Below, one piece after another: positions 1 to 8,121 of a DNA stretch of 27,421 bases. A program made the translations under genes and the position numbers. Positions within the stretch are counted from its first letter, which is position 1; each line of letters begins with the position of its first letter. The notes beneath the pieces were generated by a model. It had not been told where the DNA came from. It saw only the letters and a list, made by a program, of their open reading frames with translations, and ran no database searches. Source of the DNA: JBAYJY01 sp041664945 (GTDB taxonomy: Bacteria; UBP15; UBA6099); assembly GCA_041664945.1 (NCBI GenBank), contig JBAYJY010000049.1:1-27421 (forward strand), written 5' to 3'.

Positions 1-275
1 ATCAACTGCCTGCGTAGGAAAAACGCGTCAGCGCTGTCGCACTTTACCGCATGATAACCGCCCTCCCGGATTTCCTTGAGCGTCCATTCCAGAGGCGTTT
101 TAAGAATTTCCAATCGCTGCGATCCGCGCCCTTCGAATCGTGCGTAGTCGTCAAAATAAAACTGCGAAAACTTCATTTCATAGCCGTCGCCGCGAGAGAC
201 GCGCCCGGCGTGCTGGCCGCCGTCGCCGAATATCGTGAGGATTTTTATATCTTTTTCGCCAGCCATGTTTTTCAT
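1..275 (-). CDS. Unrecognised protein, 3' part cut by the window edge
   Basis: An open frame runs from an ATG at 275 (a second in-frame ATG lies at 266) leftwards to the window edge without a stop, giving about 91 residues of N-terminal sequence. It begins 7 bases after the TGA of the radical SAM gene upstream, so it is probably the third gene of the same minus-strand operon. Neither start has a good Shine-Dalgarno sequence, which fits translational coupling. The N-terminus has a beta-strand followed by a glycine-rich turn (ILTIFGDGGQHAG), then a charged, aromatic-rich stretch. That start would suit a Rossmann-like fold such as a glycosyltransferase, but no diagnostic motif is visible and I do not assign a function. 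Confidence 0.6.
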   Translation of the reverse strand, partial: MKNMAGEKDIKILTIFGDGGQHAGRVSRGDGYEMKFSQFYFDDYARFEGRGSQRLEILKTPLEWTLKEIREGGYHAVKCDSADAFFLRRQL

Positions 276-282
276 TGATCCG

Positions 283-1173
283 TCATTTCACCGCTGAGAA
301 TTCCGCGGCGCCGTGAACGCGCAAGTAGTCCTCGCGGATTCCGAGGCATCTTTCCTGGAGACAGCAGCCTTCGCAAGCCTCAATATACACGCCGCGCTCG
401 AAAGGCGACTCCTCTCCTTTGAACGAATTCCCCGGCGTCACTATCAACAAATCCATATCCTTTATTATTGCGTAATGTTCCGGAATATCCGCCATCAGAC
501 ACGGCGGAACGTGCGAAGTGCGAATCAATTCGGAGCCCGCCTTTTTTCCTGCTTCCATAGCCTCGCGCATGAAAGGCAGCGCTTCCTTGTACCTCGGAAG
601 CTCCCAAGCCATGTCGGCTCCTGCCTCCTCCATCCCGAAAAGCGAAAGATACCACAAGCTGAAATGCCGGACTCCTACCGCAGCGAAACGCTCGACACTC
701 CCTGCGAGGCTTTCCATATTCGACTTCGTCACCAGCAAATCAATTTCGACGTTCGCGCCATAGTCCAGAAGATTCTTGATCGCCATCTCGGTTCGCTCGA
801 ACGCGCCAGGAACGCAGGCATACCTGTCATGCAGTTCCGCCGGCCCCCAGATCGGAATTGTAAACAAATTTGCGCCAGCTTTGATCGCGCGACGCGCATG
901 ATCCGGATAGCAATAGATCATTCCGTTCGTTTTTATGTTAATCGTCTCATACCCTGTTTTCTTTGCATAGAGAATGAGCGCAAGAAGTTCCTTGCAGATA
1001 GTAGGCTCGCCGCCTCCGAACAGAACGGTTTCAGCTCCGTTTGCGCGACCATTCGCCAGAATGCCGCGCGACATTTCATGCGTAAAACCATATCCCCTCA
1101 CGGGAGGCGGAACGAAGCAGAATCCGCAACTCGCATTGCAATTGTAACTCAGCACAATTTCTATAGCTTTCAT
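283..1173 (-). CDS. Radical SAM protein with C-terminal cysteine cluster (SPASM/twitch-like)
   Basis: This 296-residue protein has the radical SAM [4Fe-4S] motif CX3CX2C at Cys12, Cys16 and Cys19 and a GGEP motif at 54-57, which binds the methionine part of SAM. A C-terminal group of cysteines (267, 270, 271, 276) could hold an auxiliary iron-sulfur cluster, as in SPASM or twitch domains. An AAAGG ribosome site lies 6 bases before the ATG and directly after the stop of the 781-residue gene, so the two are cotranscribed. It is clearly paralogous to the second half of that neighbour: GGEPTICKELLALI here against GGEPTLHPDLLEII there, with a matching PC.M/PFCFM segment and C-terminal cysteines at equivalent places. 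The substrate is unknown. Peptide, sugar or small-molecule modification are all possible. Confidence 0.85.
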   Translation of the reverse strand: MKAIEIVLSYNCNASCGFCFVPPPVRGYGFTHEMSRGILANGRANGAETVLFGGGEPTICKELLALILYAKKTGYETINIKTNGMIYCYPDHARRAIKAGANLFTIPIWGPAELHDRYACVPGAFERTEMAIKNLLDYGANVEIDLLVTKSNMESLAGSVERFAAVGVRHFSLWYLSLFGMEEAGADMAWELPRYKEALPFMREAMEAGKKAGSELIRTSHVPPCLMADIPEHYAIIKDMDLLIVTPGNSFKGEESPFERGVYIEACEGCCLQERCLGIREDYLRVHGAAEFSAVK

Positions 1174-1183
1174 GCCGCGCCTT

Positions 1184-3529
1184 TCAAATGCCTATCTCTT
1201 CGAACTGAAATTCGCCATCGCACACGATAGCGAACTCACAGTCGCCGCAACGCTCCCCCCGGCGCCTTCCGGCGGCAAGCCATTCGGCGAGATTCACGTT
1301 CTCCTCCGACACAAACACCATGTTCCGCTCATTCTTGTGAATGTCGCCGGCCAGATACTCCTCATAGCCTTCCATGAAACAGAAAGGCAGGTTGATTGCC
1401 TGTATTCTAATTTTATCCGAATAGCGGTCGATCGCCAGCCTGAGATGCGCGGCCGCCGACGCCGGGTTAGGAACAATTTCTTTCTCAACGCTCCCGAAAG
1501 GCGTGACGAACTGAACGTTAAGTTTTTTCACGCCCTCGCCGACAAGCATCTTAGTGAATTCCGACAGATGCTGCGCGTTGACATTCGTCAGCGTCGTGTT
1601 AACTCCGAGATCGATCCTGTCAGGCTTCAGGCGCGTCGCATTTCGAAGCCCTTGGATAGTTTCCTCGAAACTGCCGGGACGCATCGTATGAAAATCGTGT
1701 ATTTCGGCGTCGTGTCCGTGAATCGAAATCAGCAGGTCCGTTATGCCGCAAAGCAACAGCCGCGCGGTGAGATCGCGGGACGCCAGCAGCCGTCCGTTCG
1801 TCGTCACGTTGATCTTTTCGTATCCCATCTCTCGCGCGGCGCCTATGATCTCCAGCAAATCCGGATGCAGCGTCGGTTCGCCGCCGTCGAAATCCGCCAT
1901 TCTGACGCCATCCGCCCGATAATGCTTGAGAAAACCTGTTGCCTTGTCGAATGTCATCGCGCTTTTTTCCCGCCGCCCTATTGCGCAAAATCGGCAACTG
2001 TTCGAACACTCGTATGTGAGATTGATAATCACCTTGCGAGTGTTTGTAACCGATTTGCGAATTTCGAATCTCTCCCTCATTTTGGCTAGAGTCGCCGGCG
2101 GAAGCGCGATAGCTCCGATCATCGGTTTTTCAGAAAAATATGGAGCATAATTTTCAATTGGTTCTTCAGGCAGCAGCCTTTTCGACACGCACAAATCATA
2201 TAGCGGCGCGCCGGGCAGCGGAACCGCGAACTGGACGGAAGACTCGGCGCCGAACTCGCGCTTCATCCGCAACGCGTGCCTCAGCGTCTCGTTCACATCC
2301 GCTATCCCTTCGCCGAACAGTCCGATTATATAGTGAATCAGCAACGTGATTTTAAGTTCCCGACACCATCGCGCGACCCGCTCAACCGATTTCAGCGATT
2401 GCTTTTTGACTACTATGCCATCGACTACCGCCTGCGAGCCGCTCTCCGCGCTTATCGACAGCGTCCCCACTCGGCCTGCGAGTGATTCCAAGTGTCTGCG
2501 TTTCAGCCGATCCGCCCGTAGTCCGTTCGGAAAATCATATTTCAAATCAAGTCCGTTCAATATCCCGATCAGGCCGGCGAAATGCGATTCTTTATGATTC
2601 ACCAGCCCGTCTAGAATGATTATTTTCCTCGCGTTATGTTTTTCTTTCAACTCCTCGAAATGCGCCTTGAGTTTTTCGAGCGGGACGAGCCGATAGTTGC
2701 GTTTATCTTTTCCCGGCTGGCCGGGGTTTTTCGTGCAGAACACGCATTCATAGACGCATCCCCTGCTTGCGATCGCGGGAAAAGTGTTGGGCGTTGGTTC
2801 GAATAGCGACGGCTGCCGCTCCCTCTCGAAAACCGACCTGAGATTCTTTTGATACTGCTCGACATGGATCAAGTCCCAGCGCGGCGCAGGAATCCTATCA
2901 AGATCGATCCCGGCGGAAAGCCCTTTCCATGCCTTCTGCATCTTTTCGCGCGCCACATTGCCGTCAAGCAACAACGCCGCCAATTCGGAGAGGATAGCTT
3001 CGCATTCGTATTTCAGAATAAAATCCGCTTCAGGATATTTTTTAAGAATTATGTCTTCAGGTTCGTCGATATAATGCATGCCGCCGAAATAAAAATCGCA
3101 CAACGCCAATGGCGCGTCTGGAAACCGCGCCTTAAGCCCGGCCAGAAGTTCCTTGATGTAAGGATTTGCGCCCGACGAATAGTTGAACACGGTTTTGGCG
3201 ATAGCGATTATGCGTGGCTCGCAATCGGCAATCTCATCGAAAATTTCGGTCGCCGTGGCGCCGAACCTGAAATGCGTTTCGTCAGCCCCGGCGAGTTCGC
3301 CGCCGGGCAGCGAAAGCGCGTCGACAACCCGAACCGATATGCCTGCTTCAAGCAGAACCGACGCGCTTTGAAGAATACCGAGATTCGTGAAAAACGGATA
3401 ATCCACGAACTCGCGGTGAAGATAGGCTGGCGGATTGATAATCAGCGCGTCAACTTTTCCAGGCTCTATTTCCAAGCAATTATAAGAATTCGCTTGGGAT
3501 TTCGATTTGTCGTTTTTTGCTAATGTCAC
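1184..3529 (-). CDS. Tandem radical SAM fusion: B12-binding-type/radical SAM plus second radical SAM domain
   Basis: The protein has 781 residues in three parts. Residues about 25-185 look like the Rossmann-like N-domain of B12-binding radical SAM proteins (ALIINPPAY, LGILQSASVLLEAG), but I see no DxHxxG cobalamin-ligand motif. Residues about 250-490 are a radical SAM domain of the MiaB/elongator type with Cys258, Cys262 and Cys265. Residues about 498-781 are a second radical SAM domain with Cys508, Cys512, Cys515, GGEP at 549-552 and C-terminal cysteines 761, 764 and 770. This last part is paralogous to the next gene downstream. The start is a GTG at 3529 with only a weak ribosome site (GTGG). 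A good -10 box at 3570-3565 supports this start. The role is unknown: two SAM clusters in one chain suggest successive radical steps on one substrate. Confidence 0.85.
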   Translation of the reverse strand: MTLAKNDKSKSQANSYNCLEIEPGKVDALIINPPAYLHREFVDYPFFTNLGILQSASVLLEAGISVRVVDALSLPGGELAGADETHFRFGATATEIFDEIADCEPRIIAIAKTVFNYSSGANPYIKELLAGLKARFPDAPLALCDFYFGGMHYIDEPEDIILKKYPEADFILKYECEAILSELAALLLDGNVAREKMQKAWKGLSAGIDLDRIPAPRWDLIHVEQYQKNLRSVFERERQPSLFEPTPNTFPAIASRGCVYECVFCTKNPGQPGKDKRNYRLVPLEKLKAHFEELKEKHNARKIIILDGLVNHKESHFAGLIGILNGLDLKYDFPNGLRADRLKRRHLESLAGRVGTLSISAESGSQAVVDGIVVKKQSLKSVERVARWCRELKITLLIHYIIGLFGEGIADVNETLRHALRMKREFGAESSVQFAVPLPGAPLYDLCVSKRLLPEEPIENYAPYFSEKPMIGAIALPPATLAKMRERFEIRKSVTNTRKVIINLTYECSNSCRFCAIGRREKSAMTFDKATGFLKHYRADGVRMADFDGGEPTLHPDLLEIIGAAREMGYEKINVTTNGRLLASRDLTARLLLCGITDLLISIHGHDAEIHDFHTMRPGSFEETIQGLRNATRLKPDRIDLGVNTTLTNVNAQHLSEFTKMLVGEGVKKLNVQFVTPFGSVEKEIVPNPASAAAHLRLAIDRYSDKIRIQAINLPFCFMEGYEEYLAGDIHKNERNMVFVSEENVNLAEWLAAGRRRGERCGDCEFAIVCDGEFQFEEIGI

Positions 3530-3564
3530 TTAACCACGTCCGCCAATAATATTGAATACGCATA

Positions 3565-3593
3565 ATTATACTCGAATTGTTCATACTTACAGA
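3565..3593 (-). promoter_or_regulatory. Putative promoter of the radical SAM operon
   Basis: On the minus strand a perfect TATAAT lies at 3570-3565, preceded by GAG. The -35 region, about 17 to 18 bases upstream, is poor (TTCTGT or TCTGTA). Transcription would start near 3558, leaving a leader of about 28 bases before the GTG at 3529. The call rests on the -10 box and the divergent gene arrangement. Confidence 0.45.
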
Positions 3594-3602
3594 ATATTTC
3601 CG

Positions 3603-3637
3603 CTTATAAGCTTTAAGCGCTTAGTGAAACGCCCGGG
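3603..3637. promoter_or_regulatory. Cluster of short palindromes in the divergent intergenic region
   Basis: Between the two divergent promoters lie CTTATAAG (3603-3610) and TAAGCGCTTA (3614-3623), both perfect palindromes, followed by CCCGGG (3632-3637). Such sites could bind a dimeric regulator controlling both directions. No regulator gene is adjacent, and short palindromes also arise by chance. Confidence 0.25.
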
Positions 3638-3714
3638 AATTCAATGTTTTAGAAGGCTGTTAGCGCAATATGCAATAGAATTGATTCACCGGAGCGCTTG
3701 TCCATATATCCGGT

Positions 3715-3744
3715 TTGCTACATAGTTTCCCGGGATGCTATAAT
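3715..3744 (+). promoter_or_regulatory. Sigma70-type promoter of the glycan operon
   Basis: TTGCTA (3715-3720) and a perfect TATAAT (3739-3744) are separated by 18 bases. Transcription would begin near 3751, giving a leader of about 45 bases before the ATG at 3796. The promoter lies inside an upstream extension of the reading frame that opens with TTG at 3715, which argues against that longer start. Confidence 0.65.
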
Positions 3745-3795
3745 AGCGTTGATCGGAAAAGGCGAGCCTGTGGTTCACCGGGGGTGGAACTGATT

Positions 3796-4746
3796 ATGAG
3801 AGAAGCGCATACAAAGCATACATGCGTAATACTCGCCGCCGGCGCAGGCAGCCGCATAGCCGCCCTTAAAGCGGAACGCCCGAAAAGCCTGTTGCCGATC
3901 GCCAATAAACCCCTAATCGGGCATCAGTTGGAAATGCTGGCGGGGCTCGGCGTCAGTCGCGTAATTCTCGTGTCTAACTCAACAACTCTTGAAACTACGG
4001 CCCGCGAGTTGGCTTCGCCTTCTATAGAACTTATATTTATCGAACAGAAAGCCGCGGAGGGAATCTCGCACAGTCTCGCTTTTCTCGAAGACCGGCTCGA
4101 CGAACCGTTTATGGCGCTGTTGGGCGACACATTCATCCACGCTCCGACTCTGGCGCCGGCCTTGTCGGCTTTCGCCGCGTCGCCCGCTGAAGCTTTTGTT
4201 TTCATCCGGGCGCATTCAACGCCGGAAGAGATCAGCGCCGGATTTGCTGTCGTAGCCGACGCTTTCGGCCGCGTCCTTCGAGTTGTAGAAAAACCAACCC
4301 GGCGGATAAGCGACACTCGCGGCTGCGGAGTTTATCTTTTCCGCCCTTCAATCTTCGACGCCATTAGAAAAACGGCGCGTTCACCGCTCAGAAACGAATA
4401 CGAACTGACAGACGCGATTCAAACCCTTATTGACTCCGGAGCCTTGGCGCTCGTCGCGTCGCCCGGCAAATGGGACATGAATATCAACACGCCTGAAGAC
4501 CTTCTTCTTTGCAATCTCCTTCTCGCCGACACCGCAGGGAAAAGCATCATTTCAGCATCAGCGCAAATTCATCCCGGCGCTGTCATCTCCCGCAGCGTGA
4601 TCGGGCCGGGCGCAAGCATTTTGAACCCAATTCAAATCCGAAACTCGCTCGTCGCGGAGAACGTTTGCCTCGACAGTTCCGGACCTATTGAAAACACTCT
4701 GATCTTCCCTTCGGGCATTTACGTCTGTCCGCCGGATACCATCTGA
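3796..4746 (+). CDS. Sugar-1-phosphate nucleotidyltransferase (NDP-sugar pyrophosphorylase) with beta-helix tail
   Basis: The 316-residue protein joins a nucleotide to a sugar 1-phosphate, making an activated sugar for glycan synthesis in the cytoplasm. The nucleotide-binding signature LAAGAGSR (about 13-20) and PKSLLPI follow at the N-terminus. LLGDTF supplies the metal-binding aspartate, and WDMNINTPEDL is the typical second metal-site region. The C-terminus (HPGAVI, SVIGPGASI, SLVAENVCLD) has the hexapeptide spacing of a left-handed beta-helix, as in GlmU and related enzymes. The chosen ATG has GGGGGTGG about 10 bases upstream; the frame is open further back but would contain the promoter. 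The sugar and nucleotide cannot be read from the sequence. The membrane-protein gene follows after 4 bases. Confidence 0.85.
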   Translation: MREAHTKHTCVILAAGAGSRIAALKAERPKSLLPIANKPLIGHQLEMLAGLGVSRVILVSNSTTLETTARELASPSIELIFIEQKAAEGISHSLAFLEDRLDEPFMALLGDTFIHAPTLAPALSAFAASPAEAFVFIRAHSTPEEISAGFAVVADAFGRVLRVVEKPTRRISDTRGCGVYLFRPSIFDAIRKTARSPLRNEYELTDAIQTLIDSGALALVASPGKWDMNINTPEDLLLCNLLLADTAGKSIISASAQIHPGAVISRSVIGPGASILNPIQIRNSLVAENVCLDSSGPIENTLIFPSGIYVCPPDTI

Positions 4747-4750
4747 AATC

Positions 4751-6595
4751 ATGGAAAAGAAAATCACAGCCGCCGACATTGAAGCCGCGCGGAAAGCGGC
4801 GCTCTATAAACGTTTCATCATTTATGTCGCGGCTTTCATGCTTCTGTTTACTTCGCGCTTTATCTACCATCCGCAATACCTCAAAATGAGCCGCGATCAA
4901 TGCCACACAGGCGCGATCGCGACTGACATTCTCGACCATGGGTTCCGTTTATCCTATTTCGATTATCTGCCCGAGCGGAACGGAAACGGCGCATTCATCG
5001 CAGGACTTGCGGCAATTCCGTTTTTCGCGATAGTCGGCAAAAGCGTTTTTGCGCTGAAGCTTATCGGTTTTATAATAGGCGCTCTGACAATGTTAATAGG
5101 CCTTTGGCTGATAAGGAACATTTCATACGACGGCGAATCGGGCGCTGTGTTTCCCTATGGCCGCGCTTCTCTGTTTTATGTGTTCCTTACGGCATTCGGG
5201 CCGCCGATGTTCATTAACACATCCGTTTCGGCTCTCGGAGGCCCGAATGAAAGCGCGCTTGCAGCGTCGCTTATTATCGCTCTGTATGCATTGCGACGCT
5301 TCAAGAAAAGCGCTCTGTCGAATGCCGCTCTCTGGGCCTTCGGCGGATTCTCTATTTTCTGGGCAAAAGATTCGTTTTACCCACTCGCGGTTGTCGCGCT
5401 TTTTACGCTCGCCGGATCCCTGCGATTCAAACGCATAGATTTCAGGAACACTATCATCGGGGCCGCGGCATTCGCTGCGGGCTTGTCACCGGCGATAGCC
5501 GTTTCAATTACGCGGCGCGGCGGGAGCATTGCTGGCTTTTTTAACCATTTTAACATGTTCGGCGGAGCGACATTCGGCTTCTCGAAAACTGCCGAATCCT
5601 TCGCCAATTCGTTCTTTTCCGGATTCGGCTACAATCCCGTTTTTGTCGTAACGGCTCTCATCGCATTTGGCTTCGAAACGGCGTGGTTCATTTCTCTTTT
5701 CATTAAAAAGAAACGACCGGGCCGCGAGACCTTCCTGTCCACACGCTCACTTATCTATGTTTTAATCGCGGGATTCGCCATTCTTAAATTCATGGCGGTT
5801 AGCGAAACGCCCGACTCTTATCAATGCTGGCTGGCATTATGGTTCTACCTGATCGCTACAACGGTGGCGCGCGCAATCTCATGGCTCGAAGAGCAATCCA
5901 ATCCGTCTCTTAGAACAGGCGGCTCAGCAGGTCTTTTCCTTGTTGTCATCTTCGCTCTCAACTGGAAAGCGGTGCAGCCCGTGCATGGCTCGCTTGAACT
6001 CATGAAGAGCGACACCGTCCGCGCCGCCTGCTACTGGCGCTTCGGTCGCGCATTCGTTATCAATTCGGAAAACCCGGAACTCGCAGCCGACAAATGTAGA
6101 ATATTCGTCGGAATCCACGCGCTTGATTGCATCTCCGGCATTTCAACTTGGGACAAGAAAGAGCCGGCGAATCTCGACCCGAAAGAGGCGCAGGCCTACG
6201 CATTCGGACGCGGCGCCCGGATATTCGAACAATCCGAGATAGAAAAAACATGCTCGGCTTTCTCCGGCGTCCCGCGCCAAAACTGCGTCGCCGGAGCTCT
6301 TGCGAACCTCGCGATAAATGATTCATTGAAATACGGCATCACAACTCTAAAGCGCGCCGAACGGACGTTGCTGCCATGCGAAATCAGATCCATCCCGTAT
6401 GAAGGGTTTGAAACTATGACGATCCGCCCGTTAGTAGTCCTTCCCGCCGATTTCATGAAATTGTGCGGGCAGAATAAAATACAACCTCATTGCGGACTCT
6501 ATCAGGGCATGTGCGCGCGAGTCCCGTTCGACTGCCTCGGCATGTCAACCGGCGATAGAAACGATTGTATTCGCATTTATAAAATGATGAATTAG
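4751..6595 (+). CDS. Polytopic membrane protein, GT-C glycosyltransferase-like, with cysteine-rich C-terminal domain
   Basis: This 614-residue protein has roughly ten hydrophobic segments between residues 20 and 415, then a soluble C-terminal part of about 200 residues. An early loop after the first membrane segment carries SRDQCHTG, and the first large loop is rich in acidic and aromatic residues. That layout resembles GT-C glycosyltransferases of the ArnT/PMT kind, which use lipid-linked sugars, but I see no decisive DE or DD motif at the expected place. The C-terminal domain contains eleven cysteines, possibly disulfides if it faces the outside. The start follows the previous stop by 4 bases with no clear ribosome site, so translation is probably coupled. 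Neighbours make a role in surface glycan assembly plausible. Confidence 0.7.
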   Translation: MEKKITAADIEAARKAALYKRFIIYVAAFMLLFTSRFIYHPQYLKMSRDQCHTGAIATDILDHGFRLSYFDYLPERNGNGAFIAGLAAIPFFAIVGKSVFALKLIGFIIGALTMLIGLWLIRNISYDGESGAVFPYGRASLFYVFLTAFGPPMFINTSVSALGGPNESALAASLIIALYALRRFKKSALSNAALWAFGGFSIFWAKDSFYPLAVVALFTLAGSLRFKRIDFRNTIIGAAAFAAGLSPAIAVSITRRGGSIAGFFNHFNMFGGATFGFSKTAESFANSFFSGFGYNPVFVVTALIAFGFETAWFISLFIKKKRPGRETFLSTRSLIYVLIAGFAILKFMAVSETPDSYQCWLALWFYLIATTVARAISWLEEQSNPSLRTGGSAGLFLVVIFALNWKAVQPVHGSLELMKSDTVRAACYWRFGRAFVINSENPELAADKCRIFVGIHALDCISGISTWDKKEPANLDPKEAQAYAFGRGARIFEQSEIEKTCSAFSGVPRQNCVAGALANLAINDSLKYGITTLKRAERTLLPCEIRSIPYEGFETMTIRPLVVLPADFMKLCGQNKIQPHCGLYQGMCARVPFDCLGMSTGDRNDCIRIYKMMN

Positions 6596-6638
6596 CTCAA
6601 TTTAGAAAAATGTCTTTTCAAGTTGGTTGCCGATAGTG

Positions 6639-6667
6639 TTGCCGACAGGCGCCTCCCATAATATAAT
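6639..6667 (+). promoter_or_regulatory. Promoter placed for a leaderless transcript of the DUF115 gene
   Basis: TTGCCG (6639-6644) and a perfect TATAAT (6662-6667) are separated by 17 bases. The predicted transcription start near 6674 falls at the start codon itself (TTG at 6673, ATG at 6676 and 6679). No Shine-Dalgarno sequence precedes the start, as expected for a leaderless mRNA. Confidence 0.55.
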
Positions 6668-6675
6668 CAACATTG

Positions 6676-8070
6676 ATGATGGATTTTACCGAATTAAATA
6701 TTAATCTGCTCGAGCGGCGGCCTCATCTGATTAGAATCCCGCCGGATTTGGCAACTGACAGAGTGGAAATTCTTGATACACGTTCGCCGGGAAACCCGAC
6801 GCTCTTAGTCCACATGCCCGATAAGGATGTTTTAATTCACAGCAAATTCGACCCGGCGCACGACGCAAAACGATGGTCCGGACAGCAGAAAATCAACGCC
6901 GATGCCAAATATCTGATAGTGTTCGGATTCGGACTCGGCTATCACATTGAAGCGTTGCTCGAAGAAAATCCGAAAATAAACAAAATATTCGTTTTCGAAG
7001 TCAGTCCGGACATCTTTCGCGCTGCTCTCGCCGCCCGGGATCTGTCTGGAATCTTCAGCGAAAACCGCGTCTGCCTCCTTGTCGGCAATTATCAGGATAT
7101 TGAAGAATCAATCTTCAAATTTCTCAACGATTTTTCAGCGCTTTCTACAAACGACTCAAGCCCTGAAATTCTGATTCACCGCCCGTCGCTCGATGTTTTC
7201 CCGGACGGGAGCGAAAACCTCCGCGATATTCTCGAATACATCAAGCTCGCAACAACAAAACAGGGCGCTTTCAGCGAGGAACGTGAATTTAACAAAACTG
7301 CTAATAAACAGGCTTTCGAGTCAGCGCGAGGCATTGTCGAACTGCGCGGCAGTTACACTAGCCGCGAGATGATAGTCGCCGCCGCCGGTCCTTCGCTCGA
7401 TATCAGCATCGAATTGCTCAAAGCCTCGCCCGCCGCGCCGGACATCATCGCAGTAGACTCAGCTCTGGCGCCGCTACTCCGCGCCGGCATTCATCCCCGT
7501 TTCGTCGTCACCGGCGACCCTCAGACAAAAACAATCGACCTCTTTCACGGTCTGCCTATCGAAAATGAAGAACTGGTTTTCTTCCCCACATCCAACCCCG
7601 AAGTCGTAGCGCTTTTCCCGCACGAACGCCGTTGGGCCGCCTATTCTTCGTTATCGGACGACGAAATTCTGCTCGACAATAATTTTGAAAAAGGCCAACT
7701 CTTTTTTTCCGGCACCGTTCTCCTCGCCGCTGTCGATTTCGCAGTTAAAACCTGCGCTAAACCAACCGTTTTGATCGGCGCCGATTTCTCGTTCCACGAC
7801 GATCAAACTCATGCAACCGGCAGTAGGACGCAGGGCTATAGCCCCAGATACGGCAGAATCCGTGAAGTAATGGGCCTACACAACACTACCGTCAAAACAT
7901 CCGATGTTCTTTACTTATATTTGAAAGATCTCGAAAGATATTATCTTAACATGGAAGATCAACATCAGCTTTTCAACGCAACATCGCGCGGCGCCGCAGT
8001 TTTCCACGTGCCTTATATAAGTTTTGAACTTTTTTTGGCAAAATACTCCGCCAAACGCTTGCCGGGATGA
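6676..8070 (+). CDS. DUF115 / Maf-type (MptE-like) glycosylation-associated protein
   Basis: The 464-residue protein contains the two hallmarks of the DUF115 family: a glycine-rich GFGLGYH segment near residue 85, in a Rossmann-like N-domain, and AAAGPSLD near residue 238, followed by AVDSALAPLL and VVTGDPQ. Relatives include the motility-associated Maf proteins, which help transfer nonulosonic acids to flagellin, and archaeal MptE (6-hydroxymethylpterin pyrophosphokinase). The nucleotidyltransferase and membrane glycosyltransferase-like genes just upstream favour a glycosylation role over a pterin role. I chose the ATG at 6676; TTG at 6673 and ATG at 6679 are equally open. It has its own promoter 77 bases after the previous gene. 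Confidence 0.75.
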   Translation: MMDFTELNINLLERRPHLIRIPPDLATDRVEILDTRSPGNPTLLVHMPDKDVLIHSKFDPAHDAKRWSGQQKINADAKYLIVFGFGLGYHIEALLEENPKINKIFVFEVSPDIFRAALAARDLSGIFSENRVCLLVGNYQDIEESIFKFLNDFSALSTNDSSPEILIHRPSLDVFPDGSENLRDILEYIKLATTKQGAFSEEREFNKTANKQAFESARGIVELRGSYTSREMIVAAAGPSLDISIELLKASPAAPDIIAVDSALAPLLRAGIHPRFVVTGDPQTKTIDLFHGLPIENEELVFFPTSNPEVVALFPHERRWAAYSSLSDDEILLDNNFEKGQLFFSGTVLLAAVDFAVKTCAKPTVLIGADFSFHDDQTHATGSRTQGYSPRYGRIREVMGLHNTTVKTSDVLYLYLKDLERYYLNMEDQHQLFNATSRGAAVFHVPYISFELFLAKYSAKRLPG

Positions 8071-8086
8071 CCGGCGAGTTACCTCC

Positions 8087-8115
8087 TTGTGCGCAGAGCT
8101 CCAAATCTATATAAT
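8087..8115 (+). promoter_or_regulatory. Putative promoter for a short intergenic transcript
   Basis: TTGTGC (8087-8092) and a perfect TATAAT (8110-8115) are separated by 17 bases. A start near 8122 would give a transcript of about 110 bases ending at the hairpin at 8208-8233. The -35 match is only three of six bases. Confidence 0.35.
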
Positions 8116-8121
8116 AAATAT

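Noticed and set aside
313..2089. Two plus-strand open frames of about 305 codons each, opposite the radical SAM genes
   Set aside because: The minus strand encodes the cysteine motifs and GGEP motifs of real radical SAM proteins. The plus-strand products are low-complexity and motif-free.
3715..3795. A 27-codon N-terminal extension of the nucleotidyltransferase
   Set aside because: The extension contains the TATAAT promoter, begins with TTG, and precedes a good ribosome site for the ATG at 3796. The catalytic motif position is normal from that ATG.
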